This document shows positions 18,177-27,187 of a DNA stretch of 64,000 bases, one piece after another (position 1 is the stretch's first letter; the number at the start of each line of letters is the position of its first letter). The notes beneath the pieces are model-generated. The model saw only the letters and a program-made list of their open reading frames with translations. It was not told the DNA's origin and did no database searches. Source of the stretch: Pseudomonas parafulva (GTDB lineage: Bacteria > Pseudomonadota > Gammaproteobacteria > Pseudomonadales > Pseudomonadaceae); assembly GCF_002021815.1 (NCBI RefSeq), contig NZ_CP019952.1, positions 899,001-963,000 on the forward strand. The letters are read 5' to 3'. Position numbers and translations under genes: made by a program.

Positions 18177-19181
18177 TCAGGCTTCTTGCATAAACTGCTG
18201 GCGATACTGGTTCGGCGACAGGTCGGTGTGCTGGCGAAACAGCCGGGCAAAGAAGCTGGCATCGTCATAGCCCACCTCGTAACTGATGGTCTTGATGCTC
18301 TTGCGCGTGCTCGACAACAGTCCCTTGGCCGTCTCGATGCGCAAGCGTTGCAGGTAATGCAACGGCTTGTCCCCGGTCGCGCCCTGGAAGCGGCGCATGA
18401 AGTTGCGAATGCTCATGCCGTGGTTACGGGCCACGTCCTCGAAGCGGAACTTGTCTGCGAAGTGCTCTTCGAGCCAGTGCTGGATCTGCAAGATGATCAG
18501 GTCCTGGTGCAGCTTCTGGCCGCCAAAGCCCATGCGTCCCGGCGTGTAGTTGCGCTGCACTTCGTACAGAATGTCGCGCGAGACGGCCCGCGCCACATTG
18601 GCCCCGCAAAAGCGCTCGATCAGGTAGATGTACAGGTCGCAGGCCGATGTAGTGCCGCCGGCGCAGTACAGGTTGTCGGCGTCGGTCAGGTGTTTGTCCT
18701 GGGTCAGGCGTACTTGCGGGAAGCGCTCGGCAAAACTGTCGAAGAAACGCCAGTACGTGGTCGCTTCCTTGCCGTCGAGCAGACCTGACTCGGCCAGCCA
18801 GAACACGCCACTGGCCTCTGCACACAGCACGGCGCCCCGGGCATGCTGTGCCTGCAGCCAGGGCAGCACCTGCGGATAACGTTGCAACAGGTTGTCAAAA
18901 TCGTCCCAGAACGCCGGAAGAATAATCACGTCGGCATCATCCAGGCCGCCGTCCACCGGCAGCTGCACGTTGCTGAAGCTCTCGACCGGCAACCCGTCAG
19001 GGCTGACCAGGTGGATCTCGAACATGGGCTGCAAGCCCAGGCCTAACTGTTTGCCGTAGCGCAAGCTGGCCAGGTGAAAGAAGTCCTTGGCCTGCATCAA
19101 GGTCGAAGCGAATACCTTGTCAATGGCCAGGATGCTGACGCGCCGCAACGACGCGGAGGGTTGGGTAAACATCATTGTCAT
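18177..19181 (-). CDS. GlxA-type AraC family transcriptional regulator
   Basis: 334 residues with two domains: an N-terminal DJ-1/PfpI-like class I glutamine amidotransferase fold (about 13-200, with LCAEASGVFWLAESGLLDG) and a C-terminal AraC helix-turn-helix pair (about 225-325, including GYDDASFFARLFRQHTDLS). Such regulators (CdhR, ArgR, GbdR types) respond to quaternary amines or amino acids. The residue at the nucleophile-elbow position is Ala-Glu-Ala, with no catalytic triad obvious. It lies downstream of a Tas-like reductase on the same strand. The effector and targets are unknown. Confidence 0.85.
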   Translation of the reverse strand: MTMMFTQPSASLRRVSILAIDKVFASTLMQAKDFFHLASLRYGKQLGLGLQPMFEIHLVSPDGLPVESFSNVQLPVDGGLDDADVIILPAFWDDFDNLLQRYPQVLPWLQAQHARGAVLCAEASGVFWLAESGLLDGKEATTYWRFFDSFAERFPQVRLTQDKHLTDADNLYCAGGTTSACDLYIYLIERFCGANVARAVSRDILYEVQRNYTPGRMGFGGQKLHQDLIILQIQHWLEEHFADKFRFEDVARNHGMSIRNFMRRFQGATGDKPLHYLQRLRIETAKGLLSSTRKSIKTISYEVGYDDASFFARLFRQHTDLSPNQYRQQFMQEA

Positions 19182-19310
19182 TGTTCTTATAGGATGGAGT
19201 GGTCAATCACTGGCTGGATCGTCTTATTTTTTACGGGTCGTGTCTAGCCTGGTAGATCGCGCCGCCCGCTGCACGGGTAAGCCGTGAAGCAAGCGGCGTT
19301 GGGTGCGTGC

Positions 19311-20351
19311 TCAGGGCGCGGGGTTGGGCTGGTCCTGATGAACGGCCTCGATGGCTGCCAGCAGCTCGTCATTGAGGGTGAGTTCGAGGCAGGCCAGGTT
19401 GCTGTCCAGTTGCTCGAGGCTGGTAGCGCCGATGATGTTGCTGGTCACGAATGGCTGACGGGTAACGAAGGCCAGGGCCATTTGCGCCGGATCGACACCG
19501 TGGTCCCGGGCCAGCTGTACATAACGTTCGCAAGCGGCCACCGTCTGTGGGTTGGAATAGCGGGCAAAGCGGCTGAATAGGGTCAGTCGCGCCTTCTCCG
19601 GGCGGGCGCCGCCTTCGTATTTGCCCGAGAGCATGCCAAAGGCCAAGGGCGAGTAAGCCAGCAGGCCGCACTGCTCCCGGATGGCGATTTCGGCAAGCCC
19701 CACCTCGAAGGTGCGATTGAGCAGGTTGTAGGGGTTCTGGATAGAGACGGCCCGAGGCCAGCCACGGCTTTCGGCCAGCTGCAGGAATTTCATGGTGCCC
19801 CAGGGGGTTTCGTTGGACAGCCCGATGTGGCGGATCTTGCCCGCGCGCACCTGCTCGTCGAGCACCTCCAGGGTTTCTTCCAGTGGCGTGAAATGGTCCT
19901 GGGCCAGATGCTGGTAGCCCAGCTTGCCGAAGAAGTTGGTGCTGCGTTCAGGCCAGTGCAGCTGGTAGAGGTCGATGCGATCGGTCTGCAGGCGCCGCAG
20001 GCTCTCTTCCAGTGCCGCGACGATGTGTTGCCGGTTGTGCCTGAGTTGACCGTCGCGGATATGGCTGATGCCATTGCCGGGGCCGGCCACCTTGCTGGCC
20101 AGTACCCAGTCGTCCCGATCGCCCTGGCGGGCGAACCAGTTACCGATGATGCGCTCGGTAGCGGCATAGGTTTCCGGCCGCGGGGGTACCGGATACATCT
20201 CGGCGGTATCGATGAAGTTGATGCCCGCGGCCTTGGCCCGGGCAATCTGTTCGAATGCCTGGGTCTGATCGTTCTGCTCGCCCCAGGTCATGGTGCCCAG
20301 ACACAGCGCGCTGACTTGGAGGTCGGTGCGACCCAGCTGACGGTAGTCCAT
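19311..20351 (-). CDS. tas: NADP-dependent aldo/keto reductase, Tas-like
   Basis: 346 residues, the same length as E. coli Tas and closely matching it along the chain (MYPVPPRPET, IQNPYNLLNR, EVGLAEI, DPAQMALAFV). The AKR catalytic residues are Asp48, Tyr53 and Lys87, with His in LYQLHWPER. The fold is a cytoplasmic TIM barrel. The physiological substrate is undefined; in E. coli extra tas copies suppress a tyrosine auxotrophy in starved cells. AAGGAG lies about 10 nt before the ATG. It is divergent from rplM across 258 nt. Confidence 0.88.
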   Translation of the reverse strand: MDYRQLGRTDLQVSALCLGTMTWGEQNDQTQAFEQIARAKAAGINFIDTAEMYPVPPRPETYAATERIIGNWFARQGDRDDWVLASKVAGPGNGISHIRDGQLRHNRQHIVAALEESLRRLQTDRIDLYQLHWPERSTNFFGKLGYQHLAQDHFTPLEETLEVLDEQVRAGKIRHIGLSNETPWGTMKFLQLAESRGWPRAVSIQNPYNLLNRTFEVGLAEIAIREQCGLLAYSPLAFGMLSGKYEGGARPEKARLTLFSRFARYSNPQTVAACERYVQLARDHGVDPAQMALAFVTRQPFVTSNIIGATSLEQLDSNLACLELTLNDELLAAIEAVHQDQPNPAP

Positions 20352-20537
20352 CGGTTGCTTGCTCCTTGGCTATGGTCATTCATCAAAGCAGGTTGATATT
20401 TTTCCCGCAATCTGGATAATTCAGCCCCTCTCCGCGTGGCGGAAGTGATGCACCATCACGCAGGAAGAACCCCGTCGAACATTGGCGTGCCTGACCCGAG
20501 CCCCCAAAAGCGTCAGCGTTCGGCTGCGCGCTTGCCC

Positions 20538-20566
20538 TTGGCAAGCTGTGCACTATCCAGTAAGAT
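20538..20566 (+). promoter_or_regulatory. Promoter of rplM-rpsI
   Basis: TTGGCA, 17 nt, TAAGAT: a good sigma-70 type promoter. Transcription would begin near 20573, giving a leader of about 37 nt before rplM. Confidence 0.65.
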
Positions 20567-20609
20567 TCGCCGTCTATTTTTCGCTGGGCGGCCTCTGAGG
20601 CTTTAGAGA

Positions 20610-21038
20610 ATGAAAACTTTTACTGCTAAACCGGAAACAGTAAAGCGCGAGTGGTTCGTAGTCGACGCCGCTGGCCAGACCCTGGGTCGTCTGGCTACCG
20701 AAATCGCTAGCCGTCTGCGTGGCAAACACAAGCCAGAATACACCCCTCACGTTGATACCGGCGACTACATCGTCGTCATCAACGCCGAGCAGGTTCGTGT
20801 GACGGGTGCCAAGTCTTCCGACAAAATGTACTACTCCCACTCCGGTTTCCCAGGTGGTATCAAGGAAATCAACTTCGAGAAGTTGATCGCCAAGGCCCCT
20901 GAGCGTGTTATCGAAACTGCGGTCAAAGGCATGCTGCCGAAGAACCCGCTGGGTCGCGACATGTACCGTAAGCTGAAAGTGTACGCGGGTGCTGCTCACC
21001 CACACACTGCTCAGCAGCCTCAAGAACTGAAGATCTAA
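20610..21038 (+). CDS. rplM: 50S ribosomal protein L13
   Basis: 142 residues, the standard L13 length. Family motifs are visible throughout: [33 protein letters not shown] and [14 protein letters not shown]13 binds 23S rRNA early in large-subunit assembly and, in E. coli, represses its own operon. It is followed by rpsI after 14 nt, the conserved two-gene ribosomal operon. Codon use is highly optimised compared with neighbours. Confidence 0.98.
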   Translation: MKTFTAKPETVKREWFVVDAAGQTLGRLATEIASRLRGKHKPEYTPHVDTGDYIVVINAEQVRVTGAKSSDKMYYSHSGFPGGIKEINFEKLIAKAPERVIETAVKGMLPKNPLGRDMYRKLKVYAGAAHPHTAQQPQELKI

Positions 21039-21052
21039 CGGGATAGTTCATT

Positions 21053-21445
21053 ATGTCGGCGACTCAAAATTACGGCACTGGCCGTCGCAAGACCGCAACC
21101 GCTCGCGTATTCCTGCGTCCGGGTACTGGTAACATCTCCATCAACAACCGTTCTCTGGACGTGTTCTTCGGTCGCGAAACCGCTCGCATGGTTGTTCGCC
21201 AGCCACTCGAGCTGACCGAAAGCGTTGAGAAATTCGACATCTACGTCACCGTTTCCGGTGGTGGTGTCAGCGGTCAGGCCGGTGCGATCCGTCACGGTAT
21301 CACCCGCGCCCTGATGGAATACGACGAAACCCTGCGTGGCGCTCTGCGTCGTGCTGGCTACGTCACCCGCGACGCTCGTGAAGTCGAGCGTAAGAAAGTG
21401 GGTCTGCGTAAAGCGCGTAAGCGTCCTCAGTACTCCAAGCGTTAA
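21053..21445 (+). CDS. rpsI: 30S ribosomal protein S9
   Basis: 130 residues. The start [13 protein letters not shown] is diagnostic, and the basic tail ends in KRPQYSKR, which reaches into the decoding centre near the P-site tRNA. It is the second gene of the rplM-rpsI operon, and a strong terminator lies 17 nt after the stop. Confidence 0.98.
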   Translation: MSATQNYGTGRRKTATARVFLRPGTGNISINNRSLDVFFGRETARMVVRQPLELTESVEKFDIYVTVSGGGVSGQAGAIRHGITRALMEYDETLRGALRRAGYVTRDAREVERKKVGLRKARKRPQYSKR

Positions 21446-21462
21446 TACCGCTTCGGCAGTCG

Positions 21463-21498
21463 AAAAAAGCCCGGTTCCTTGGAACCGGGCTTTTTTTT
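21463..21498 (+). terminator. Intrinsic terminator of rplM-rpsI
   Basis: GCCCGGTTCC/GGAACCGGGC forms a 10-bp stem with a 2-nt gap, preceded by six A and followed by eight T. Confidence 0.92.
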
Positions 21499-21593
21499 GC
21501 CTTGAATAATTTACCCGCTCGTCGGTGAGCGCCTTTCCCATAGACGTAGATCAAGCAAAGCGTGGGTAGTGGCCGTGCAGCCCGGTAATCACC

Positions 21594-21623
21594 TTGTCAG
21601 TGTGTGGTTTTGTTACTTACCAT
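21594..21623 (+). promoter_or_regulatory. Possible promoter of petABC
   Basis: TTGTCA, 18 nt, TACCAT upstream of petA. The -35 is good and the -10 mediocre (4 of 6). It is the best candidate seen in the 208-nt gap between the rpsI terminator and petA. Confidence 0.35.
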
Positions 21624-21706
21624 GGCGACCAATTTTTAGCGCCACAGACACAACGTAGGTACGAGCCTGGTTCAACAGGCCAAGCAAGCTGATGGGAGAG
21701 GACTGA

Positions 21707-22300
21707 ATGAGCAATGACGGCGTCAACGCAGGCCGGCGCCGCTTCCTCGTAGCCGCGACATCCGTGGTCGGGGCAGCGGGAGCAGTGGGGGCTGCGGTAC
21801 CGTTCGTGGGGTCATGGTTCCCCAGTGCCAAGGCGAAAGCTGCAGGCGCACCGGTAAAGGTCAACATCGCTAAGGTCGAGCCAGGGCAGCAGATGGTCGC
21901 AGAATGGCGAGGGCAGCCTGTGTTCATCGTGCGGCGAACGGCTGAGATCCTCGGCAACCTCAAGAAAATCACCGGCGAATTGTCAGACCCTGATTCCCAG
22001 GCATCGGACCAGCCGACCTACGTCGATCCGCAAGTACGCTCCATCAAGCCGGAGATCCTCGTGCTGGTTGGTCTGTGCACGCACCTGGGGTGCTCGCCCA
22101 CCTTCCGCCCGGAAGTGGCCCCCGTCGACCTCGGTCCCAAATGGGTCGGAGGCTATTTCTGCCCGTGCCATGGTTCCCACTACGACATGGCAGGGCGAGT
22201 GTACAAGTCGCAGCCGGCACCGCTGAACCTGCCGGTGCCGCCCCATGCCTACGAGTCCGACGAGATCATCGTCATCGGTATCGACCAGGAGAACGCATGA
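21707..22300 (+). CDS. petA: Ubiquinol-cytochrome c reductase, Rieske iron-sulfur subunit
   Basis: 197 residues. It passes electrons from ubiquinol to cytochrome c1 in the bc1 complex. A twin-arginine type signal-anchor (GRRRFLVAATS, residues 9-20, then a hydrophobic helix to about 37) leads to the 2Fe-2S domain with CTHLGC (124-129) and CPCHGSHYD (152-160). Two Cys and two His are the cluster ligands and the other Cys pair forms a disulfide. Its stop overlaps the petB start. First gene of petABC. Confidence 0.97.
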   Translation: MSNDGVNAGRRRFLVAATSVVGAAGAVGAAVPFVGSWFPSAKAKAAGAPVKVNIAKVEPGQQMVAEWRGQPVFIVRRTAEILGNLKKITGELSDPDSQASDQPTYVDPQVRSIKPEILVLVGLCTHLGCSPTFRPEVAPVDLGPKWVGGYFCPCHGSHYDMAGRVYKSQPAPLNLPVPPHAYESDEIIVIGIDQENA

Positions 22301-23511
22301 TGAGCAAGTTCATGGACTGGATCGACGCGCGTTTCCCTGCCACCAAGATGTGGGAAGACCACCTCAGCAAGTACTACGCGCCCAAGAACTTCAATTTCCT
22401 GTACTTCTTCGGCTCCCTGGCCTTGCTGGTGTTGGTCAACCAGATCGTCACCGGGGTCTGGCTGACGATGAGTTTCACGCCTTCGGCCGAAGAGGCCTTC
22501 GCCTCAGTCGAATACATCATGCGTGACGTGGAATACGGCTGGATCCTGCGCTACTTGCATTCGACGGGTGCGTCGGCCTTCTTCATCGTGGTCTACCTGC
22601 ACATGTTCCGCGGCCTGTTGTATGGCTCCTACCAAAAGCCCAGGGAGCTGGTATGGCTGTTTGGCATGCTGATCTACCTGGCGCTGATGGCTGAAGCGTT
22701 CATGGGCTACCTGCTGCCATGGGGGCAGATGTCGTATTGGGGTGCCCAGGTGATCATCTCGTTGTTCGGGGCCATTCCCGTCATTGGTGATGACATCACC
22801 CAGTGGATTCGCGGCGACTACCTGATCTCGGGCATCACGCTCAACCGCTTCTTCGCCCTGCATGTAGTGGCATTGCCGATCGTCATCCTGGGCCTGGTGG
22901 TGCTGCATATCCTGGCCCTGCACGAAGTCGGCTCTAACAACCCCGATGGCATCGACATCAAGAAGCACAAGGACGAAAACGGTATCCCGCTGGACGGTAT
23001 TCCGTTCCACCCGTACTACACCGTCAAGGATATCGTCGGGGTGGTCGTGTTCCTGTTCGTGTTCTGCGCCGTGGTGTTCTTCTTCCCGGAAATGGGCGGG
23101 TACTTCCTGGAAAAACCCAACTTCGAACAGGCCAACGCCTTCAAGACCCCCGAGCACATCGCGCCGGTGTGGTACTTCACGCCGTTCTACGCCATCTTGC
23201 GCGCCGTACCGGACAAGCTGATGGGCGTGATCGCCATGGGCGCAGCCATTGCCGTACTGTTCGTGCTGCCCTGGCTGGACCGCAGCCCGGTTCGCTCCAT
23301 GCGCTACAAGGGCTGGATAAGCAAACTCTCCCTGCTGGTGTTCTGCGTCGCCTTCATCGTCCTCGGCGTGCTGGGGGTACTGGCGCCAACGCCTGGGCGT
23401 ACCTTGCTGTCGCAGGTGTGCACGTTCCTGTACTTCGCCTACTTCCTGCTGATGCCGTTCTACACAAGGCTCGAGAAGACCAAACCGGTTCCGGAAAGGG
23501 TGACTGGCTGA
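22300..23511 (+). CDS. petB: Ubiquinol-cytochrome c reductase, cytochrome b
   Basis: 403 residues, an integral membrane protein that carries two b hemes and both quinone sites. Paired heme histidines appear in helices B and D (LHSTGASAFF, YLHMFRG and ALHVVALP, LHILALHEVG), and the Qo motif is present as PEMG/PEHI-type sequence near the middle. AGGAG (22287-22291) suits the second of two tandem ATG codons (22297 or 22300). The start overlaps the petA stop, and the end overlaps petC. Confidence 0.95.
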   Translation: MSKFMDWIDARFPATKMWEDHLSKYYAPKNFNFLYFFGSLALLVLVNQIVTGVWLTMSFTPSAEEAFASVEYIMRDVEYGWILRYLHSTGASAFFIVVYLHMFRGLLYGSYQKPRELVWLFGMLIYLALMAEAFMGYLLPWGQMSYWGAQVIISLFGAIPVIGDDITQWIRGDYLISGITLNRFFALHVVALPIVILGLVVLHILALHEVGSNNPDGIDIKKHKDENGIPLDGIPFHPYYTVKDIVGVVVFLFVFCAVVFFFPEMGGYFLEKPNFEQANAFKTPEHIAPVWYFTPFYAILRAVPDKLMGVIAMGAAIAVLFVLPWLDRSPVRSMRYKGWISKLSLLVFCVAFIVLGVLGVLAPTPGRTLLSQVCTFLYFAYFLLMPFYTRLEKTKPVPERVTG

Positions 23512-24290
23512 TGAAAAAGTTGATTGCTGTATTTCTCCTGGCAGTGATGCCTGCATTCGCCCTTGCTGCAGAGCATGGCGTGGAACTGGACAAGGTCGAT
23601 ATCGACTTGAGCGACAAGGCAGCGATGCAGGACGGTGCGCGCACGTTCGCCAACTACTGCATGGGGTGCCACAGTGCCAAGTTCCAGCGCTATGAGCGGG
23701 TGGCTGATGACCTGGGCATTCCCCACGACGTGATGCTTGAAAACCTGGTGTTCACCGGGGCCAAGATTGGCGACCACATGCAGATTGGCATGAAACCCAG
23801 CGATGCCAAGACCTGGTTCGGTGCCGCGCCACCCGACCTTACCCTGGTGGCACGGGTCAGAGGCGCCGACTGGCTGTACAGCTATCTGCGCAGTTTCTAT
23901 GAAGACCCATCGCGGCCCTACGGTGTGAACAACAAGGTCTTCCCGAACGTCGGCATGCCGAACGTGCTGGTTGGCCTGCAGGGAAACCAGGTGATCGGCT
24001 GCAAGCAGGTGCAGACGGTGGTGGATGGCAAGAAACAATTTGACCCCTTGACCGGCACGCCGTTGACCCATGAAGCCTGCGATCAGCTGACCATCACGCC
24101 GAATTCCGGTACTCTGACCACCGAGCAGTTCGACGAGAAGGTCAAGAACCTGGTGACCTTCCTGGCCTATTCGGCCAACCCGGTCAAACTGGAAAGCCAG
24201 CGCATTGGTACCTACGTATTGCTGTACCTGGCTTTCTTCTTCGTATTCGCCTACTTGCTCAAGCGTGAATACTGGAAGGACGTGCACTGA
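23511..24290 (+). CDS. petC: Ubiquinol-cytochrome c reductase, cytochrome c1
   Basis: 259 residues. A Sec signal peptide (1-19, ending AFALAA) precedes the heme-binding CMGCH (50-54). Met ligand candidates lie in NVGMPNVL. A single C-terminal membrane anchor (about 230-250, YVLLYLAFFFVFAYLL) holds the heme domain in the periplasm, where it reduces soluble or membrane cytochromes c. ATG overlaps the petB TGA by one base. A long terminator hairpin follows. Confidence 0.96.
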   Translation: MKKLIAVFLLAVMPAFALAAEHGVELDKVDIDLSDKAAMQDGARTFANYCMGCHSAKFQRYERVADDLGIPHDVMLENLVFTGAKIGDHMQIGMKPSDAKTWFGAAPPDLTLVARVRGADWLYSYLRSFYEDPSRPYGVNNKVFPNVGMPNVLVGLQGNQVIGCKQVQTVVDGKKQFDPLTGTPLTHEACDQLTITPNSGTLTTEQFDEKVKNLVTFLAYSANPVKLESQRIGTYVLLYLAFFFVFAYLLKREYWKDVH

Positions 24291-24314
24291 TCACGCAGTA
24301 ACCTCTGGTTGTTG

Positions 24315-24366
24315 AACGCGCCTGTGGCGCACTGGTAGTTATGCCAGTGCGCCACAGGCGCGTTTT
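24315..24366 (+). terminator. Long hairpin terminator between petC and sspA
   Basis: AACGCGCCTGTGGCGCACTGG pairs with its exact complement (21-bp stem, 8-nt loop) and is followed by TTTTC. Its 3' end is 41 nt before the sspA ATG. Confidence 0.85.
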
Positions 24367-24407
24367 CATTTACAGTTTTACAAGCATCCCTCGAGAGGAG
24401 GCGCTAC

Positions 24408-25031
24408 ATGGGCGTAACCAATGGGTTAGCCTGCTATTCCGACCCTGCCGATCAATACTCGCATCGGGTTCGCCTTGTGTTGGCCGAAAAGGCCGTTGAC
24501 GCGCACATCACCAACGTCGATACCGACAAGATTCCGCCGCGGCTCGCCGAACTGAACCCGTATGGCAGCGTGCCGACCTTGGTTGATCGGGATTTGGTCC
24601 TGTATGAGTCGTCGGTGATCATGGAGTACCTGGAGGAGCGCTATCCGCATCCTCCGCTGATGCCGGTCTATCCGGTGGGGCGTGGCAATAGCCGGTTACT
24701 GATGCACCGTATCCAGCGTGACTGGTGCAGCCTGGCTGATCAGATTCTCGACCCACGCACCGGTGAGGCTGCCCGTGCAGAGGCTCGCAAGGCGCTGCGC
24801 GAGAGCCTGACCGGTGTCTCGCCGCTGTTTGGCGAGTTCGCCTGTTTCATGAGCGATGAGCAAAGCCTGGTCGATTGCTGTCTACTGCCCATACTCTGGC
24901 GTCTGCCGATGATGGGTATCGAATTGCCGCGGCAAGCCAAGCCGCTGCTGGATTACATGGAGCGACAGTTCGCCCGGGAGTCATTCCAGGCAAGCCTGTC
25001 GTCCGTTGAACGCGAAATGCGCACGCTTTGA
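24408..25031 (+). CDS. sspA: Stringent starvation protein A
   Basis: 207 residues with a GST fold: an N-terminal thioredoxin-like half ([44 protein letters not shown]) and an all-alpha C-terminal half. SspA has no transferase activity; it binds RNA polymerase sigma-70 holoenzyme and alters transcription under starvation and acid stress. GAGAGGAGG is an excellent ribosome site. It is followed after 10 nt by sspB, as in other gamma-proteobacteria. Confidence 0.94.
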   Translation: MGVTNGLACYSDPADQYSHRVRLVLAEKAVDAHITNVDTDKIPPRLAELNPYGSVPTLVDRDLVLYESSVIMEYLEERYPHPPLMPVYPVGRGNSRLLMHRIQRDWCSLADQILDPRTGEAARAEARKALRESLTGVSPLFGEFACFMSDEQSLVDCCLLPILWRLPMMGIELPRQAKPLLDYMERQFARESFQASLSSVEREMRTL

Positions 25032-25041
25032 GGAGCTGTTG

Positions 25042-25473
25042 ATGAACTCCAGTCGCCCCTATCTGGTTCGAGCACTGTACGAGTGGATCGTCGACAACGA
25101 TTGCACACCCCATATGTTGGTCAATGCCGAGTACCCGAAAGTACAGGTGCCGGAAGGTTTTGCCAGTGATGGCCAGATCGTCCTGAATGTGTCGCCCAGC
25201 GCTGTGCGCAGTTTGCACATGGACAATGACGCCGTCAGCTTCGAAGGCCGTTTTGGCGGCGTGCCCCATTCGTTGTTCGTGCCCATTGGCGCGGTACTGG
25301 GTATTTATGCCCGCGAAAATGGTCAGGGCATGGTTTTCGAGTTGGAGTCTTCGATGATGGAGGACGAGGAAATCGAGGACGATCAGGAGCAGCCTGATGA
25401 TGATGGGCCGCCAGAAGGCGGCGGGCAGCCACCGCGCCCGAGCGGTCGGCCAAGTTTGAAAGTGGTGAAATAA
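25042..25473 (+). CDS. sspB: ClpXP adaptor SspB
   Basis: 143 residues. The N-terminal 110 residues form the substrate-binding domain (RPYLVRALYEW, TPHMLVNAEYP, FGGVPHSLFVPI) that holds ssrA-tagged proteins. A flexible acidic, Pro/Gly-rich linker ends in the ClpX-binding tail RPSLKVVK. The ATG at 25042 has AGGAG upstream; an in-frame extension to 25006 overlaps sspA and is rejected. It delivers stalled-ribosome products to ClpXP. Confidence 0.95.
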   Translation: MNSSRPYLVRALYEWIVDNDCTPHMLVNAEYPKVQVPEGFASDGQIVLNVSPSAVRSLHMDNDAVSFEGRFGGVPHSLFVPIGAVLGIYARENGQGMVFELESSMMEDEEIEDDQEQPDDDGPPEGGGQPPRPSGRPSLKVVK

Positions 25474-25474
25474 G

Positions 25475-25503
25475 AAAAGGCGATCCGCAAGGATCGCCTT
25501 TTT
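25475..25503 (+). terminator. Intrinsic terminator of sspAB
   Basis: AAAAGGCGATCC, GCAA loop, GGATCGCCTTTTT, beginning one nt after the sspB stop. Confidence 0.92.
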
Positions 25504-25560
25504 AGTACTGTCAATAGGCTAGGTGCGCGAGGGCCTGCGCGGCCTGGCGTGCTCAAGTGT

Positions 25561-26738
<1,178 letters not shown>

Positions 26739-26815
26739 TTAAATGGGGCGGAGGCCGTCGCGGCACGCGACGGTAATCAGCCCGCGAAACATAGAGCAAA
26801 AAGAACGAAGTGGGT

Positions 26816-27187
26816 TCAGCATTCGAAGGCGTTTTTCAACCATTCGAGCGGCTTGCCAGCATGATGGCTGCCTTGAAGGGCGACCACGTCGAAGCGGCAA
26901 GGACAGTTGCCCCATTGAGGTTTCTGATGCAGGAACAGGCTGGCGGCAAGCACCAGCCGCTTCTGCTTGCGCTGATCGATACTGCCGAGGGCGCCACCGT
27001 AGTGCGCGTGCAACCGATAGCGGACTTCGACGAATACTACTGTATCGGCGTCGAGCATGACCAGATCAAGCTCGCCTCCTTTGCATCGCCAGTTGCGGTC
27101 AATCAGCTTCAGGCCATGCCCTTGAAGGTACTCAAGGGCATGGTTTTCCGCCGCTTGCCCAGCATGGCTTGGCGAGGCAGCGGTCAT
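26816..27187 (-). CDS. yraN: UPF0102 / YraN family endonuclease-like protein
   Basis: 123 residues with the restriction-endonuclease-like core GGELDLVMLDADTVVFVEVRYR, where Glu, Asp and Glu-Val-Arg would replace the classical E-D-ExK arrangement. The family is widespread and its function poorly known; Holliday junction resolvase-like folding has been proposed. ATG overlaps the TGA of lpoA by one base (TGATG), so it is translationally coupled to lpoA. Confidence 0.88.
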   Translation of the reverse strand: MTAASPSHAGQAAENHALEYLQGHGLKLIDRNWRCKGGELDLVMLDADTVVFVEVRYRLHAHYGGALGSIDQRKQKRLVLAASLFLHQKPQWGNCPCRFDVVALQGSHHAGKPLEWLKNAFEC

